A stretch of DNA of 64,000 nt from the NCBI RefSeq assembly GCF_002777975.1, contig NZ_NGVS01000005.1, forward strand, positions 62,261 to 126,260. Direction: 5' to 3'. Origin of the DNA: Shewanella carassii (lineage in GTDB: Bacteria; Pseudomonadota; Gammaproteobacteria; Enterobacterales; Shewanellaceae). Position numbers and translations under genes: made by a program. Below the pieces are notes generated by a model. That model ran no database searches. It was given only the letters and a program-made list of their open reading frames with translations, and was not told the DNA's origin. Shown here piece after piece: positions 9,560 through 18,100 of this stretch; position 1 is the stretch's first letter; each line of letters starts with the position of its first letter.

Positions 9560-10849
9560 TTAGCGACCGACTCCCCCCTGGGAAACTTCCAGGGCCTGGG
9601 CCACATCGCTGATGATGTCGTCTATGTGCTCAATTCCCACAGAGATCCGGATTAGATCTTCACTCACCCCGGCGCGAGCCAACTCCTCGGCGTTGAGCTG
9701 CCTGTGGGTCGTGGTGGCAGGATGACAGGCCAGTGACTTGGCATCGCCTATATTCACCAGACGCAAGATCATCTGCAGCGCATCGATAAAGCGCCCACCG
9801 GCCTCTTTGCCCCCCTTGATACCAAAGCTGATGATACCGGACGCCTTGCCTGAGGTGATTTTGTCGCAATTGGCCTTATAAGGGCTGTCTGCCAGGGCGC
9901 CATAATTGACCCAGTTCACCAATGGGTGGGACTGCAGGTAACTTGCCAGCGCTTCGGCATTACTGCAGTGGCGCTCCATCCTCAGACTCAAGGTCTCCAA
10001 CCCCTGCAACAGTAAAAAGGCGCTGTGTGGTGATAGAGCCGCGCCGGTATTACGCAGCGGCACCACCCGGCAACGGCCGATATAAGCCGCCGCGCCGAAG
10101 GCATCGGTATACACCACCCCATGGTAGGAAGGGTCCGGCTGATTGAGCACAGCAAATCTGTGTTTATTGGCAACCCAGTCAAACTTGCCCGAATCGATGA
10201 TCACCCCGCCCACTGTGGTCCCGTGGCCACCGACGTACTTGGTCAGCGAGTGGACAACAATATCGGCGCCATGTTCGAAGGGGCGGCACAGTACAGGGGT
10301 AGCCACTGTGTTATCCACCACCAAGGGCACGCCATGTTTGTGGGCAATTTCTGCCAGACGCGCAATATCGACAATATTACCGGCGGGGTTACCTATGGAT
10401 TCACAAAATACCGCCTTAGTGCGCTCATCAATAAGCGACTCCAGGGTATCGAAGTCATCGAACGACGCCATGCGCACCTCTACTCCCTGGCGCGGCAGAG
10501 TGTGAGCGAACAGGTTATAGGTGCCGCCGTAGAGCTGGCTGCTGCTGACTATGTTGTCGCCCACTTCCGTCAGCGCCTGCAGCGCATAGGTGATGGCCGC
10601 CATTCCCGAGGCCAGCGCCAGCGCGCCAATGCCACCTTCGATGGCTGCCATTCTGGCTTCGAGCACGGCGTTGGTGGGGTTCATGATGCGACTGTAAATA
10701 TTGCCGGGCACCTTGAGGTCAAACAGATCGGCGCCGTGTTGAGTATCGTCGAAAGTATAGGACGTCGTCTGATAGATGGGCACCGCCGCCGACTTGGTGG
10801 TGGCTTCCGATTCATAACCATGGTGCAACGCCAGGGATTCCAGTTTCAT
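9560..10849 (-). CDS. metY: O-acetylhomoserine sulfhydrylase (aminocarboxypropyltransferase)
   Basis: A 429-residue PLP enzyme of the Cys/Met metabolism family. It exchanges the acetyl (or succinyl) group of activated homoserine for sulfide to make homocysteine. Seen: YQTTSYTF near the N-terminus, NIYSRIMNPTNAVLE, the glycine loop ASGMAAITYAL, and the cofactor lysine in VVHSLTKYVGGHG (about residue 207). The length and the insertions favour MetY over the shorter MetB/MetC. The ATG at 10849 is preceded by AAGGAGCGCGAG. Two tandem met boxes lie about 60-75 bp upstream, so MetJ repression is likely. The acyl group actually used cannot be read from sequence. Confidence 0.92.
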   Translation of the reverse strand: MKLESLALHHGYESEATTKSAAVPIYQTTSYTFDDTQHGADLFDLKVPGNIYSRIMNPTNAVLEARMAAIEGGIGALALASGMAAITYALQALTEVGDNIVSSSQLYGGTYNLFAHTLPRQGVEVRMASFDDFDTLESLIDERTKAVFCESIGNPAGNIVDIARLAEIAHKHGVPLVVDNTVATPVLCRPFEHGADIVVHSLTKYVGGHGTTVGGVIIDSGKFDWVANKHRFAVLNQPDPSYHGVVYTDAFGAAAYIGRCRVVPLRNTGAALSPHSAFLLLQGLETLSLRMERHCSNAEALASYLQSHPLVNWVNYGALADSPYKANCDKITSGKASGIISFGIKGGKEAGGRFIDALQMILRLVNIGDAKSLACHPATTTHRQLNAEELARAGVSEDLIRISVGIEHIDDIISDVAQALEVSQGGVGR

Positions 10850-10909
10850 CTCGCGCTCCTTGATGACAGATAATGCTGACTGAATGAGTGAACAATCAAA
10901 TTAACAGAT

Positions 10910-10925
10910 AGACGTCCAGATGTCC
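10910..10925 (-). promoter_or_regulatory. MetJ operator (two tandem met boxes) upstream of metY
   Basis: Two abutting 8-bp units, AGACGTCC and AGATGTCC, match the MetJ consensus AGACGTCT at 7 and 6 positions. On the minus strand they fall inside the spacer of a possible promoter (TTGGAC, 17 bp, TTAATT), a position that would block RNA polymerase when MetJ binds S-adenosylmethionine. Confidence 0.8.
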
Positions 10926-10935
10926 AAAAAAAAGA

Positions 10936-10955
10936 AACCACCCCTGAGGGTGGTT
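10936..10955 (-). terminator. Terminator of the assT-dsbL-dsbI transcript
   Basis: Stem AACCACCC / GGGTGGTT with a four-base loop. On the minus strand it is followed by a TTTCTTTTTTTT run, 26 bp beyond the dsbI stop. This is a classic intrinsic terminator. Confidence 0.9.
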
Positions 10956-10980
10956 CTTGCCAGGCGCGATTAGCTGTCTG

Positions 10981-11595
10981 TTATGGCTTGGCCTTGAAGC
11001 TCGCCAGCCAACCCACTATTGCGCCGCCAAGGCCGATGGCAAACACTGAATAGGCTATGATGCAATAGTGCGCCATATTCATGCCAAACAGTGACCAGTC
11101 ATCTTCACCACAACCGCCGGTAGGAGCGAACTCAAATGGCAGCCACTTATCCAGCGGCAAGCCCAGAGGGAAGTGCGGCTCGGTGGAGCAGGCAGAGCCT
11201 GCCGCCGAACCTGCCTCGGCAAAGAAGTCCATCGACTCATCCACTACCAGGTGCGCGGCATCGTGGATATTCATCAGTTGAATCGACCAGGCCATTCCCT
11301 GGATCACGCCGTAGAGTGCCAGGGCAACCCCCAAGGCCTTGAGCACATGGTTCTTCGGATTGATCAATATGATGGCACCGGCCAGTACTATGCAGCATTG
11401 GCTGAAGCGTATGTAGACGCACAGCTCACAGGGGTCCATCTCCAGAAACACTTGAAAATAGCCCATAGCGGAAGCGAGCAAAAATACCGCCGCGCCCAGC
11501 ATTATGCTCCAGAGTACTCGCCCCTGTTGCCAGCGAGCCAGAGTGGGAACGGGAGCCTGGGTAAACTTCCGAAACAACATACTCAATTTATTCAT
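10981..11595 (-). CDS. dsbI: DsbI, DsbB-type quinone-linked oxidase for DsbL
   Basis: A 204-residue inner-membrane protein with about four transmembrane helices. It carries a first cysteine pair CELC (about residues 56-59) and a second pair in a long periplasmic loop (GSACSTE and GGCGED). This is the DsbB/DsbI arrangement that passes electrons from a DsbA-like partner to quinone. The periplasmic loop is longer than in DsbB, as in DsbI. Start ATG at 11595 is chosen over the upstream open frame because AAGGAGT precedes it. Its position after dsbL and assT indicates a dedicated oxidation system for the sulfotransferase. Confidence 0.9.
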   Translation of the reverse strand: MNKLSMLFRKFTQAPVPTLARWQQGRVLWSIMLGAAVFLLASAMGYFQVFLEMDPCELCVYIRFSQCCIVLAGAIILINPKNHVLKALGVALALYGVIQGMAWSIQLMNIHDAAHLVVDESMDFFAEAGSAAGSACSTEPHFPLGLPLDKWLPFEFAPTGGCGEDDWSLFGMNMAHYCIIAYSVFAIGLGGAIVGWLASFKAKP

Positions 11596-11605
11596 CCGTG
11601 ACTCC

Positions 11606-12220
11606 TTACTTGGCGGCCAGTTCGGCCACCAATTCATCGAGCATCTGCATGCTGCGAATAGACTTGGTGTTGATCAAGTACTTGCCATTGACCACCAGTG
11701 CCGGGATCCCCTGGATCTTGGCGACTTCCACGCCTCTGTCCCATTTGCTCAGCAGTTGTTGCACCTCAGGGCTATTCTTGGCCGCTTCAAAACCGGCGCG
11801 ATCCAGGCCTGCGGCCTTGAGGCCAAAGTCGATGACTTCATCGGCAGAGGCAAAGCGGGCCTTGTCGTCATGATACTTCTTGTACAGTGCCATCTTGACT
11901 GTCTTGAAAGCCTGCTCGGATTGGGTTTGGGCATAAGCCAGCACCAAGGCTTTCTCCATGCCGAATGGCGGCTTGGTGGTGATGTGATAATCATCGAAGG
12001 TCACTCCCTTGGGCAGGTTTTTCACCATTCCGGGGATCACTGACTTGTCGTACTTGTAGCAGAAGGGGCAGTTAACCGAATACACCTTCACCACTTGATT
12101 GGGGGCATCGAAGCTGGCGGCCCCCAACAGTTGATAGTGTTCGCCTTCATTGTATTTGGCGGCAGAAACAGAGCAGGACAACAACAGGGCACTCAGTGCC
12201 AACAGACTTTTCTTCATCAT
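11606..12220 (-). CDS. dsbL: DsbL, periplasmic thiol oxidase partner of AssT
   Basis: A 204-residue exported thioredoxin-fold protein. A signal peptide covers about residues 1-20 (cleavage near SVSA). The active site CPFC is at about residues 51-54, and IQGIPALVVNGKY supplies the cis-proline loop. CPFC rather than CPHC is characteristic of DsbL, a strongly oxidising DsbA homologue that forms the disulfide in AssT. The ATG at 12220 is preceded by GGAGT; a second ATG follows directly. It lies 10 bp before dsbI and 48 bp after assT in one operon. Confidence 0.92.
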   Translation of the reverse strand: MMKKSLLALSALLLSCSVSAAKYNEGEHYQLLGAASFDAPNQVVKVYSVNCPFCYKYDKSVIPGMVKNLPKGVTFDDYHITTKPPFGMEKALVLAYAQTQSEQAFKTVKMALYKKYHDDKARFASADEVIDFGLKAAGLDRAGFEAAKNSPEVQQLLSKWDRGVEVAKIQGIPALVVNGKYLINTKSIRSMQMLDELVAELAAK

Positions 12221-12268
12221 GATACGGACTCCAAACAGGCGGCAGCCCAGCTGCCGCCACAAAAATAA

Positions 12269-14029
12269 TTAACGATTGAACATGCTTTCGGGGTGAACCA
12301 CAGTAGAGCGATAGCCAGGCTCGTGTTTCATCAGGGTCTTCACCTTGATTTCGACCTTGACCTCATTGGTCTTGGGATCCACTTCAGTGATCCAATGCTC
12401 GGGAGCCTTATCCCCTTCCAGCAGTCCGGCAGAAGCCGAGGCCATAAACATGGTCTTGTGATCCGCTTGCCACTCTGTAATGGAAGTGATTGGGCTATAC
12501 CACTCGTACCCCCGCTCCTTGCCGTATTCCCAGGTCTGCTGCACTGTCATCTTGCCCATGTCAACCTTGTACTCGACGCCGCGGGAATACTTCATGGTTG
12601 GCAGCGCGGGTTGTTCCAAACCGCGACCATCGCCGTTGTCAAACACTGTGACTGTACCTCTGTCCGGTACCGGCCAGGCGGTGTGCTGAGTCCAGGTCCA
12701 GTCAAAGTTGCCTTCGCAGCCCTTGGCGTCACACTTGAGCGCCCGGCCTTTGGCATCCACGGGTTTCAGTACCTTGGCGGCCAGTTCTCCTTTCCAGCCT
12801 TCGGGAGTGCCTAGGATCCACTTGACCTTGTTATCACGGCCAACCTTGATCACCGCAGACTGGTGGCGTGAGCTGACAATGATGCTGTCATCGGCAGGGT
12901 CATAACCTATGGAGTTGATATGCAGCCAGTTGCGACCGGTTCCGACCCCGGCAACATCGCCGTAAGGTTCGCTGGCCAGCTCTTCGGCTGTCTTGGTTTC
13001 ACCGGCCTTGGAGACATCCACGTTCAGACAAACAGCACCCATATCCAATGACTTGAGCACAGTGTCACGCATAGGGTCGAGTATCTTGTTGAAATCCCAA
13101 ACCTTAACGACATCACCGTTCTGATCCACTTCAATCACATGGTCGCGCACTGTGTCGACCTTGAGTCCATCCGGCGTGACATAATCACGCTTACCCACCC
13201 TCAGCAGCAGGTGACCATTGGGCATTTCGGTGATCTCATGAGAGAAACCATTGAAGCCCCGCGGGAGTTCGCGCTTGAAGATAGGCTTGCCGATAAAGTC
13301 ATACTTGGCGTAGTAAGGCACCTGGAACCCTTGATGCAATTCAAACATCAGCCCCTGACCAAAGATCAGCTTGCCATCACGGGTCTGCTTGAAGGACATG
13401 GAGCCGCCCGGACGGTCATAGATAACATCGCTGTTCAGATGCCAACGCACATCGCCGTTGGTATCTATGATGTTCTGGGTCGGGATCCAGTCCCAGTGGT
13501 CACGGATATTGGGTGGGATCACCTGACCATCAACCAGATAGAATCTGTCTTCAAAACCTTTGGCGACTTTGACCGGCTCATATTCATATTGAGTACGGTC
13601 ATTGCCATCGATATGCAGGTGAGGCAATGCACTGGTGCGGATCTTGTATTCCTCGGTCACTGACTTACCGGCCAGTTTGTAGCTGACCTCAACCCGGTTC
13701 AAATAATCGGGATAGAGGCCAAATACCGGAATACCGCTGTGGGTGTTGAGTTGAGTCAGTCCCACAGGGTACTGAATATCAATCCCTTTCTTTCCTTTGC
13801 CTTTGACCGTGACCTTGACGTCACTGATGGACTTGCCACCGAGATCGATCACCGCCACCAAGGGGCTGAACTTGTAAGGATCCACATAGACATAACCCAA
13901 TTGCCCCTGAGGCACGGCGCTGGAACTGGTACCCGGCAGATCGCCGCCGGCAATCACCTGGGCTGAGAAACCAGTCAATGTCAGACTGGATGCCGCCAAC
14001 ATTAAATAACACAGTCTCTTCATTTTCAT
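12269..14029 (-). CDS. assT: Periplasmic arylsulfate sulfotransferase
   Basis: A 586-residue exported enzyme that moves a sulfuryl group from one phenol sulfate ester to another phenol without PAPS. The N-terminal signal peptide ends near FSAQVIAGG. The catalytic histidine should be the one in VSSRHQSAVIK (about residue 389), within the family's beta-propeller. The pair in KCDAKGC probably forms the disulfide made by DsbL. The upstream open frame begins with TTG. ATG 14029 is preferred because GGAAGGTG lies 5-6 bp before it. Physiological substrates are unknown; aromatic sulfates such as those in host or algal material are candidates. Confidence 0.93.
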   Translation of the reverse strand: MKMKRLCYLMLAASSLTLTGFSAQVIAGGDLPGTSSSAVPQGQLGYVYVDPYKFSPLVAVIDLGGKSISDVKVTVKGKGKKGIDIQYPVGLTQLNTHSGIPVFGLYPDYLNRVEVSYKLAGKSVTEEYKIRTSALPHLHIDGNDRTQYEYEPVKVAKGFEDRFYLVDGQVIPPNIRDHWDWIPTQNIIDTNGDVRWHLNSDVIYDRPGGSMSFKQTRDGKLIFGQGLMFELHQGFQVPYYAKYDFIGKPIFKRELPRGFNGFSHEITEMPNGHLLLRVGKRDYVTPDGLKVDTVRDHVIEVDQNGDVVKVWDFNKILDPMRDTVLKSLDMGAVCLNVDVSKAGETKTAEELASEPYGDVAGVGTGRNWLHINSIGYDPADDSIIVSSRHQSAVIKVGRDNKVKWILGTPEGWKGELAAKVLKPVDAKGRALKCDAKGCEGNFDWTWTQHTAWPVPDRGTVTVFDNGDGRGLEQPALPTMKYSRGVEYKVDMGKMTVQQTWEYGKERGYEWYSPITSITEWQADHKTMFMASASAGLLEGDKAPEHWITEVDPKTNEVKVEIKVKTLMKHEPGYRSTVVHPESMFNR

Positions 14030-14044
14030 CTTGTCACCTTCCAA

Positions 14045-14791
14045 TTAGAGTTGATATTGCAGAGAATAAAAAATAGCGTCGTGATAACCTTGTTTTCCCA
14101 AGTTATTTTCAGCGTATCGATAACTCAGAATAAAACTTAAATTCTTAGTAAAAGACCAATTAACAGATACAGCTCCATTAAAACCAAAATCCTTTCCATC
14201 ACCGGACAAAAGCAAATAATCATCTTCACGATCAAAGAAGTGTTCTTGCCACCAGGTTAATTTAAATTCTTGTTGAAATAGATTTAGTTGATGACTTGCC
14301 AGTAAATAAACATAACCACCGTTGAAACCACCTTCAAAATTGGCATCAAAACTTTTATAAGTGGCATCGACAAAATGCCCGGCCAGTGCAACTTGCAAAT
14401 AGGTGTCGCCATAACTCTTGTCCCAGCTCAGGCCCAACATGGTGTTGGTTTCGCCCCAACTGGGTTTACTCTTATCAAACACTTGGCCATAGAGGTTCCA
14501 GTCTGTCTCCCCTAAGTTAATCTGACCAATCACATTAATCTCTGTGCCGTAGTAAGCCCCATCATCCGGGTCTTCCCACTTTACATGGCCATAAATATCA
14601 CCATATGCGTTGCCAGCGGCACCTTTCAGAGTGATAAAGGGATTATTGTCTTTGGCCTCGCCAAAATAATCCGATGCTTTGGATTGCCAATCCATCATCC
14701 CAGCTTCGACCGCCAACATAGCCGCCTGACAGTTGCCACCAAGACAGGCAGAGATAATTAATGGGCATAACAATTTCGTATTCATATTCAA
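14045..14791 (-). CDS. Outer-membrane beta-barrel protein, Tsx/OmpK-like
   Basis: A 248-residue exported protein. A signal peptide covers about residues 1-23. The mature chain is rich in alternating aromatic/polar strands (for example TDWNLYGQVFD and FILSYRYAENN) and ends in YSLQYQL, an acceptable barrel C-terminus. The pattern and size resemble Tsx/OmpK nucleoside-channel barrels; this is family resemblance, not a firm assignment. It lies 15 bp upstream of assT and is probably the first gene of the operon, so it could admit sulfated aromatics to the periplasm. It is visibly more AT-rich than its neighbours. Confidence 0.65.
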   Translation of the reverse strand: MNMNTKLLCPLIISACLGGNCQAAMLAVEAGMMDWQSKASDYFGEAKDNNPFITLKGAAGNAYGDIYGHVKWEDPDDGAYYGTEINVIGQINLGETDWNLYGQVFDKSKPSWGETNTMLGLSWDKSYGDTYLQVALAGHFVDATYKSFDANFEGGFNGGYVYLLASHQLNLFQQEFKLTWWQEHFFDREDDYLLLSGDGKDFGFNGAVSVNWSFTKNLSFILSYRYAENNLGKQGYHDAIFYSLQYQL

Positions 14792-14889
14792 TCCTTACTT
14801 CCCGACCTGAGTTAATTATTTACAGAATCGGAGATGAATAGGTGAACTGAATCACAGGAAAATATGGTCTTTATTCTTTTGTTAAAACC

Positions 14890-14952
14890 TTTAATGAAGA
14901 TCATTAAAAAATAAAATTTTATTTTTTAATGAGCAAGATCACAAAGCATTAA
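14890..14952. promoter_or_regulatory. TTAATGA inverted repeats between the assT operon and tetR
   Basis: A perfect 8+8 inverted repeat with a 3-bp spacer (TTTAATGA AGA TCATTAAA, 14890-14908) is followed by a second, looser pair of the same half-site (TTAATG at 14926-14931 and CATTAA at 14947-14952). They lie in the AT-rich divergent promoter region and are the obvious candidate operator for the adjacent TetR protein. The function is inferred. Confidence 0.55.
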
Positions 14953-15016
14953 ACAGGGGGCAACAAGGCTATCGCAACTATTTATAATGAGCTAAATCTT
15001 GCTTGAGTATTTGACT

Positions 15017-15727
15017 ATGGATAAACCCGAGCATAACCGTATACGAGAAGCTATTTTGGATTTGGCAGAGTCTGTTATTGCCAAAGACGGAATATTGTCA
15101 CTGAAAGTATCAGACATCACCAAGGGACTGGGCATTTCCACGACCCTGTTCTACAGCATCTTTAAGACCAAGGAAGATATTCTGGTAGCACTCACCGGCC
15201 GCGCCTTTGATCAGGTGCTGGGGCTGCGTTGGTGGCTCAATCTGGAGGGCTACTCAGGGCTGGAGAAGTTTATCGCCTATATTCTCAATGAGATCCAATT
15301 TACCGAAACCTACTGCCTGCGCAGTTCCATCTCCACCATCTCCTGCAACAAACTGATCTTCAACAAGGCCAGTGCCACCTATCTGCGTCACCTGAATCGA
15401 CTGGCCATGGATTACTGGGAAACCCCGATCCAGCTGTTGACTCAGGCAAGAGAGCAGCAGGAGATCTTGGCCAGTGATGTACAGATCCAGCAGTTTTGCC
15501 ATCTGTTATGCACCTATCTGAGAGGCCGTGAGTTAGTGGGAAACACCTACGCCGGTAAAGAATACAGCCAAGATGTCAGGTTTGATAACGCCCGCCTGCT
15601 CACTCAACTGCTCAAGGAGTTGTGTCCAGATAAAAGGCTCAATCCTCAAACCCTTGCCAGGGCGCAGCAGTTACGCCGCGAATTACCCCAACACAGGGCT
15701 CAGCGCCAACAACAGCTGAACACTTGA
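15017..15727 (+). CDS. TetR-family transcriptional regulator
   Basis: A 236-residue protein with an N-terminal TetR helix-turn-helix (about residues 10-55: ILDLAESVIAKDG, then VSDITKGLGISTTLFYSIF, then KTKEDIL). The ligand domain carries the family-unspecific remainder and a Gln/Arg-rich tail. It is divergent from the Tsx-like/assT/dsbLI operon with palindromes between them, so it probably represses that operon and itself in response to an unknown aromatic or sulfated ligand. The ATG at 15017 is chosen; the upstream six codons would need a TTG start. The ribosome site is weak (TTGAG). Confidence 0.82.
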   Translation: MDKPEHNRIREAILDLAESVIAKDGILSLKVSDITKGLGISTTLFYSIFKTKEDILVALTGRAFDQVLGLRWWLNLEGYSGLEKFIAYILNEIQFTETYCLRSSISTISCNKLIFNKASATYLRHLNRLAMDYWETPIQLLTQAREQQEILASDVQIQQFCHLLCTYLRGRELVGNTYAGKEYSQDVRFDNARLLTQLLKELCPDKRLNPQTLARAQQLRRELPQHRAQRQQQLNT

Positions 15728-15804
15728 GAGAATCAAAGGCCCTGAGTAATTGCACAGCAACCGGGATTTAAGCCGCACAGTGCACAAAATCAGCACAGAA
15801 GTAA

Positions 15805-15852
15805 AAACATCTAGACGTCTAAATTGACAGGCGACTGGCTATCCCCTATTCT
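15805..15852 (+). promoter_or_regulatory. MetJ operator and promoter of the metT-like gene
   Basis: A perfect met box AGACGTCT (15813-15820) abuts a second 8-bp unit AAACATCT (6 of 8 matches, 15805-15812). Four bases later begins a strong promoter, TTGACA at 15824-15829, 17 bp, TATTCT at 15847-15852. MetJ bound here would lie against the -35 element. Confidence 0.82.
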
Positions 15853-15958
15853 TTCGCCTAATTTGTCAGGAGATGATGCCGTTAAGACAATGCAATTCAG
15901 CGAGTTTGGCTGCTGCGGAGGGAATGCCCGGCCGAACGTGATTTACAGAGAGTAGATT

Positions 15959-17296
15959 TTGACCCAGAACAACACTTCTCCAGCCGTTAAAGCTCCGGCC
16001 TCATTTGTGGCCCTGCTGCCACTGTTTCTGTTTCTGGCGCTGTTTATCGGTGCTGGGGTCTATTTCCAAAGCCAAGGAGTAGACTTCGCCTTTTATCAGT
16101 TGCCGAGCCCGATAGCGATATTGCCAGCGATTGTACTGGCCATTTTGCTGTCCAAGCAAAGGCTCAACCAGACCATGAACACCTTTATGGCGGGGATAGG
16201 CCACAACAACATTATCGCCATGTGCCTCATCTACCTGCTGGCCGGAGCCTTTGCCGCCGTGGCCAGTGCCACCGGTGGGGTCGATGCCACTGTAGCCCTG
16301 GGACTGCAACTAATCCCGGCCAATCTGTTACTGCCCGGCTTCTTCATTATCGCCGCCTTTATCGCCACCGCCATGGGCACCTCCATGGGCACCATTGCCG
16401 CCGTGGCTCCGATTGCACTCGGGGTTGCCGATCAGGCCGGAATCGAGCTGCCACTGATGGCTGGCTCTGTGATGTCTGGCGCCCTGTTTGGTGACAACCT
16501 ATCTATTATCTCTGATACCACAATTGCCGCGACCCGCACTCAGGGCTGCGAAATGAGAGACAAGTTCCGTGAAAACCTGATCTTTGCCATTCCGGCAGCG
16601 ATTGTGACCCTGCTGCTATTCGGTTTTCTCTCTTCCGGTCAGGCCGAACTGCCACCGCAGGAAGTCGACTTTGTTAAGGTATTGCCCTATTTGAGTATTC
16701 TGGTGCTGGCCGTCGCCGGGTTGAACGTGTTCGTGGTACTGGCCATCGGCATTTTGCTAGCCGGGATAACAGGGTTTGTCACTCAGGATTACTCGCTGCT
16801 GACCTTCGGCCAAGACATTTATAAAGGCTTTGGCAATATGCAGGAGATCTTTATCCTCTCCATGCTGGTTGGTGGCCTGGCGGCCCTGATGCAACAGCAA
16901 GGTGGTCTGAGCTTTGTCAGCCAGCAGATAGAGAAGCTAATAGCCCGCTTTTCCCGCGCCAAGGGTGAAGCCTCCTGCCGCGCCGCAGAGCTAGGCATGG
17001 CCGGGATTGTCGCCCTGACCAACTCCTGTGTGGCCAATAATACCGTCTCGATTGTGGTCAGCGGTGATATCGCCAAAGATCTGGCAGCCAAACATGGGGT
17101 TACTCCCAAACGCGCCGCCAGTGTTCTGGATATTTTCGCCTGTATTATTCAGGGACTTATTCCCTACGGTGCCCAGGCCTTGCTGATAGCTTCCCACTTC
17201 AAGATCTCCCCTCTGGAAGCGGTTGCCAATACCTGGTACTGCATGATCCTGGCCCTGGTCGCCGTGGTGATTGTGATACTGCGCCCCCGCAGTTAA
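15959..17296 (+). CDS. metT: NhaC-family transporter, probable methionine transporter MetT
   Basis: A 445-residue membrane protein with about eleven hydrophobic segments and the NhaC-superfamily blocks GTSMGTIAAVAPIALG, SGALFGDNLSIISDTTIA and LTNSCVANNT. By family alone it would be called a Na+/H+ antiporter. The perfect met box and promoter just upstream point instead to methionine uptake, as assigned by comparative genomics to MetJ-controlled NhaC members called MetT. The first possible start is TTG at 15959 with AGAGAG before it; no ATG occurs until well inside the first membrane segments. A leader of about 100 nt separates promoter and start. Confidence 0.75.
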   Translation: MTQNNTSPAVKAPASFVALLPLFLFLALFIGAGVYFQSQGVDFAFYQLPSPIAILPAIVLAILLSKQRLNQTMNTFMAGIGHNNIIAMCLIYLLAGAFAAVASATGGVDATVALGLQLIPANLLLPGFFIIAAFIATAMGTSMGTIAAVAPIALGVADQAGIELPLMAGSVMSGALFGDNLSIISDTTIAATRTQGCEMRDKFRENLIFAIPAAIVTLLLFGFLSSGQAELPPQEVDFVKVLPYLSILVLAVAGLNVFVVLAIGILLAGITGFVTQDYSLLTFGQDIYKGFGNMQEIFILSMLVGGLAALMQQQGGLSFVSQQIEKLIARFSRAKGEASCRAAELGMAGIVALTNSCVANNTVSIVVSGDIAKDLAAKHGVTPKRAASVLDIFACIIQGLIPYGAQALLIASHFKISPLEAVANTWYCMILALVAVVIVILRPRS

Positions 17297-17320
17297 ACTA
17301 GCGAGCGCAACAACCAAACA

Positions 17321-17346
17321 AACCGGTCTCTGCGACCGGTTTTTTG
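17321..17346 (+). terminator. Terminator after metT
   Basis: Stem ACCGGTC / GACCGGT with a five-base loop followed by TTTTTT, 25 bp after the metT stop codon. Confidence 0.9.
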
Positions 17347-17399
17347 TCGCCGCTATTTGGCGACTATGATTGAATCCTAGTACTCATACGAGCCATTTC

Positions 17400-18074
17400 A
17401 TGCCCCTGTACGAGCAATACGATAAACAAGATCCGCAGCGCCTGGCATTTATGATGTCTCTGGTAGGCGTCAGCATAGCGGCGCTGGGTATGATTTCCTC
17501 CTTCTGGGCCGCCTATGACAGCATGGGCAGCGCTATTTTTAACATGCGAATCGACAGATTGGGGGACTATTTAAGCTCGCCGTTGGCCTATGTTTACAAC
17601 ATCTCAATGATGACCGGAGGTGTCTGCTTCATACTGGCCATGGGGGGGCTCTGGTGGCAAAAACACAGTGCGGTGGCAGGCTTGCTATCACGCTCAGGCA
17701 TAGCCGTTGGCCTAGGAATAGTGGCGCTGGGCGTGTTTCCCTACAATGAGCTCTTTGCCCACCAGCTGGCGGCCATTTTCTTTATCATCAGTACATTATT
17801 GATGTTCACTCTCTGCTGCTATTGCTTTGTCTCCCACAGAGCGCTCTGTAACCTGCCGCTGTGCCTGTTTAGCCTGCTGGGAATAGTGTCCGCCATCGGC
17901 CTGTTATCTCAGCTGCAATGGCCATCGATGAATTATGCCTCTTGTCCGGTGCAAACCCTGTGCCCTTCGGTATGGTTTATGTGGCTACACTCCATCGCCA
18001 CTGTGTTTGCCGGCCTCAGCCTGTCGGCTACGGTTTATCGGCTGTGGCACTGGTCGCAGCCGATCAACGACTGA
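17400..18074 (+). CDS. DUF998 membrane protein
   Basis: A 224-residue protein with six evident hydrophobic segments and the DUF998 pattern, including a glycine-rich second helix and an aliphatic GVFPYNE turn (about residue 118). The function of this family is unknown. The open frame begins at a TTG ten codons earlier, but MPLYEQYDKQDPQ at 17400 is a more natural start; neither has a good ribosome site. It is followed 26 bp later by a pseudouridine synthase gene and may be cotranscribed with it. Confidence 0.7.
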   Translation: MPLYEQYDKQDPQRLAFMMSLVGVSIAALGMISSFWAAYDSMGSAIFNMRIDRLGDYLSSPLAYVYNISMMTGGVCFILAMGGLWWQKHSAVAGLLSRSGIAVGLGIVALGVFPYNELFAHQLAAIFFIISTLLMFTLCCYCFVSHRALCNLPLCLFSLLGIVSAIGLLSQLQWPSMNYASCPVQTLCPSVWFMWLHSIATVFAGLSLSATVYRLWHWSQPIND

Positions 18075-18100
18075 CACGACGCTGGCAATAAAGGCCTGAA

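Noticed and set aside
15873-15941. 22-codon leader frame upstream of the metT-like gene
   Set aside because: AGGAG abuts the ATG with almost no spacer and the peptide has no methionine run, so it is not called as a gene.
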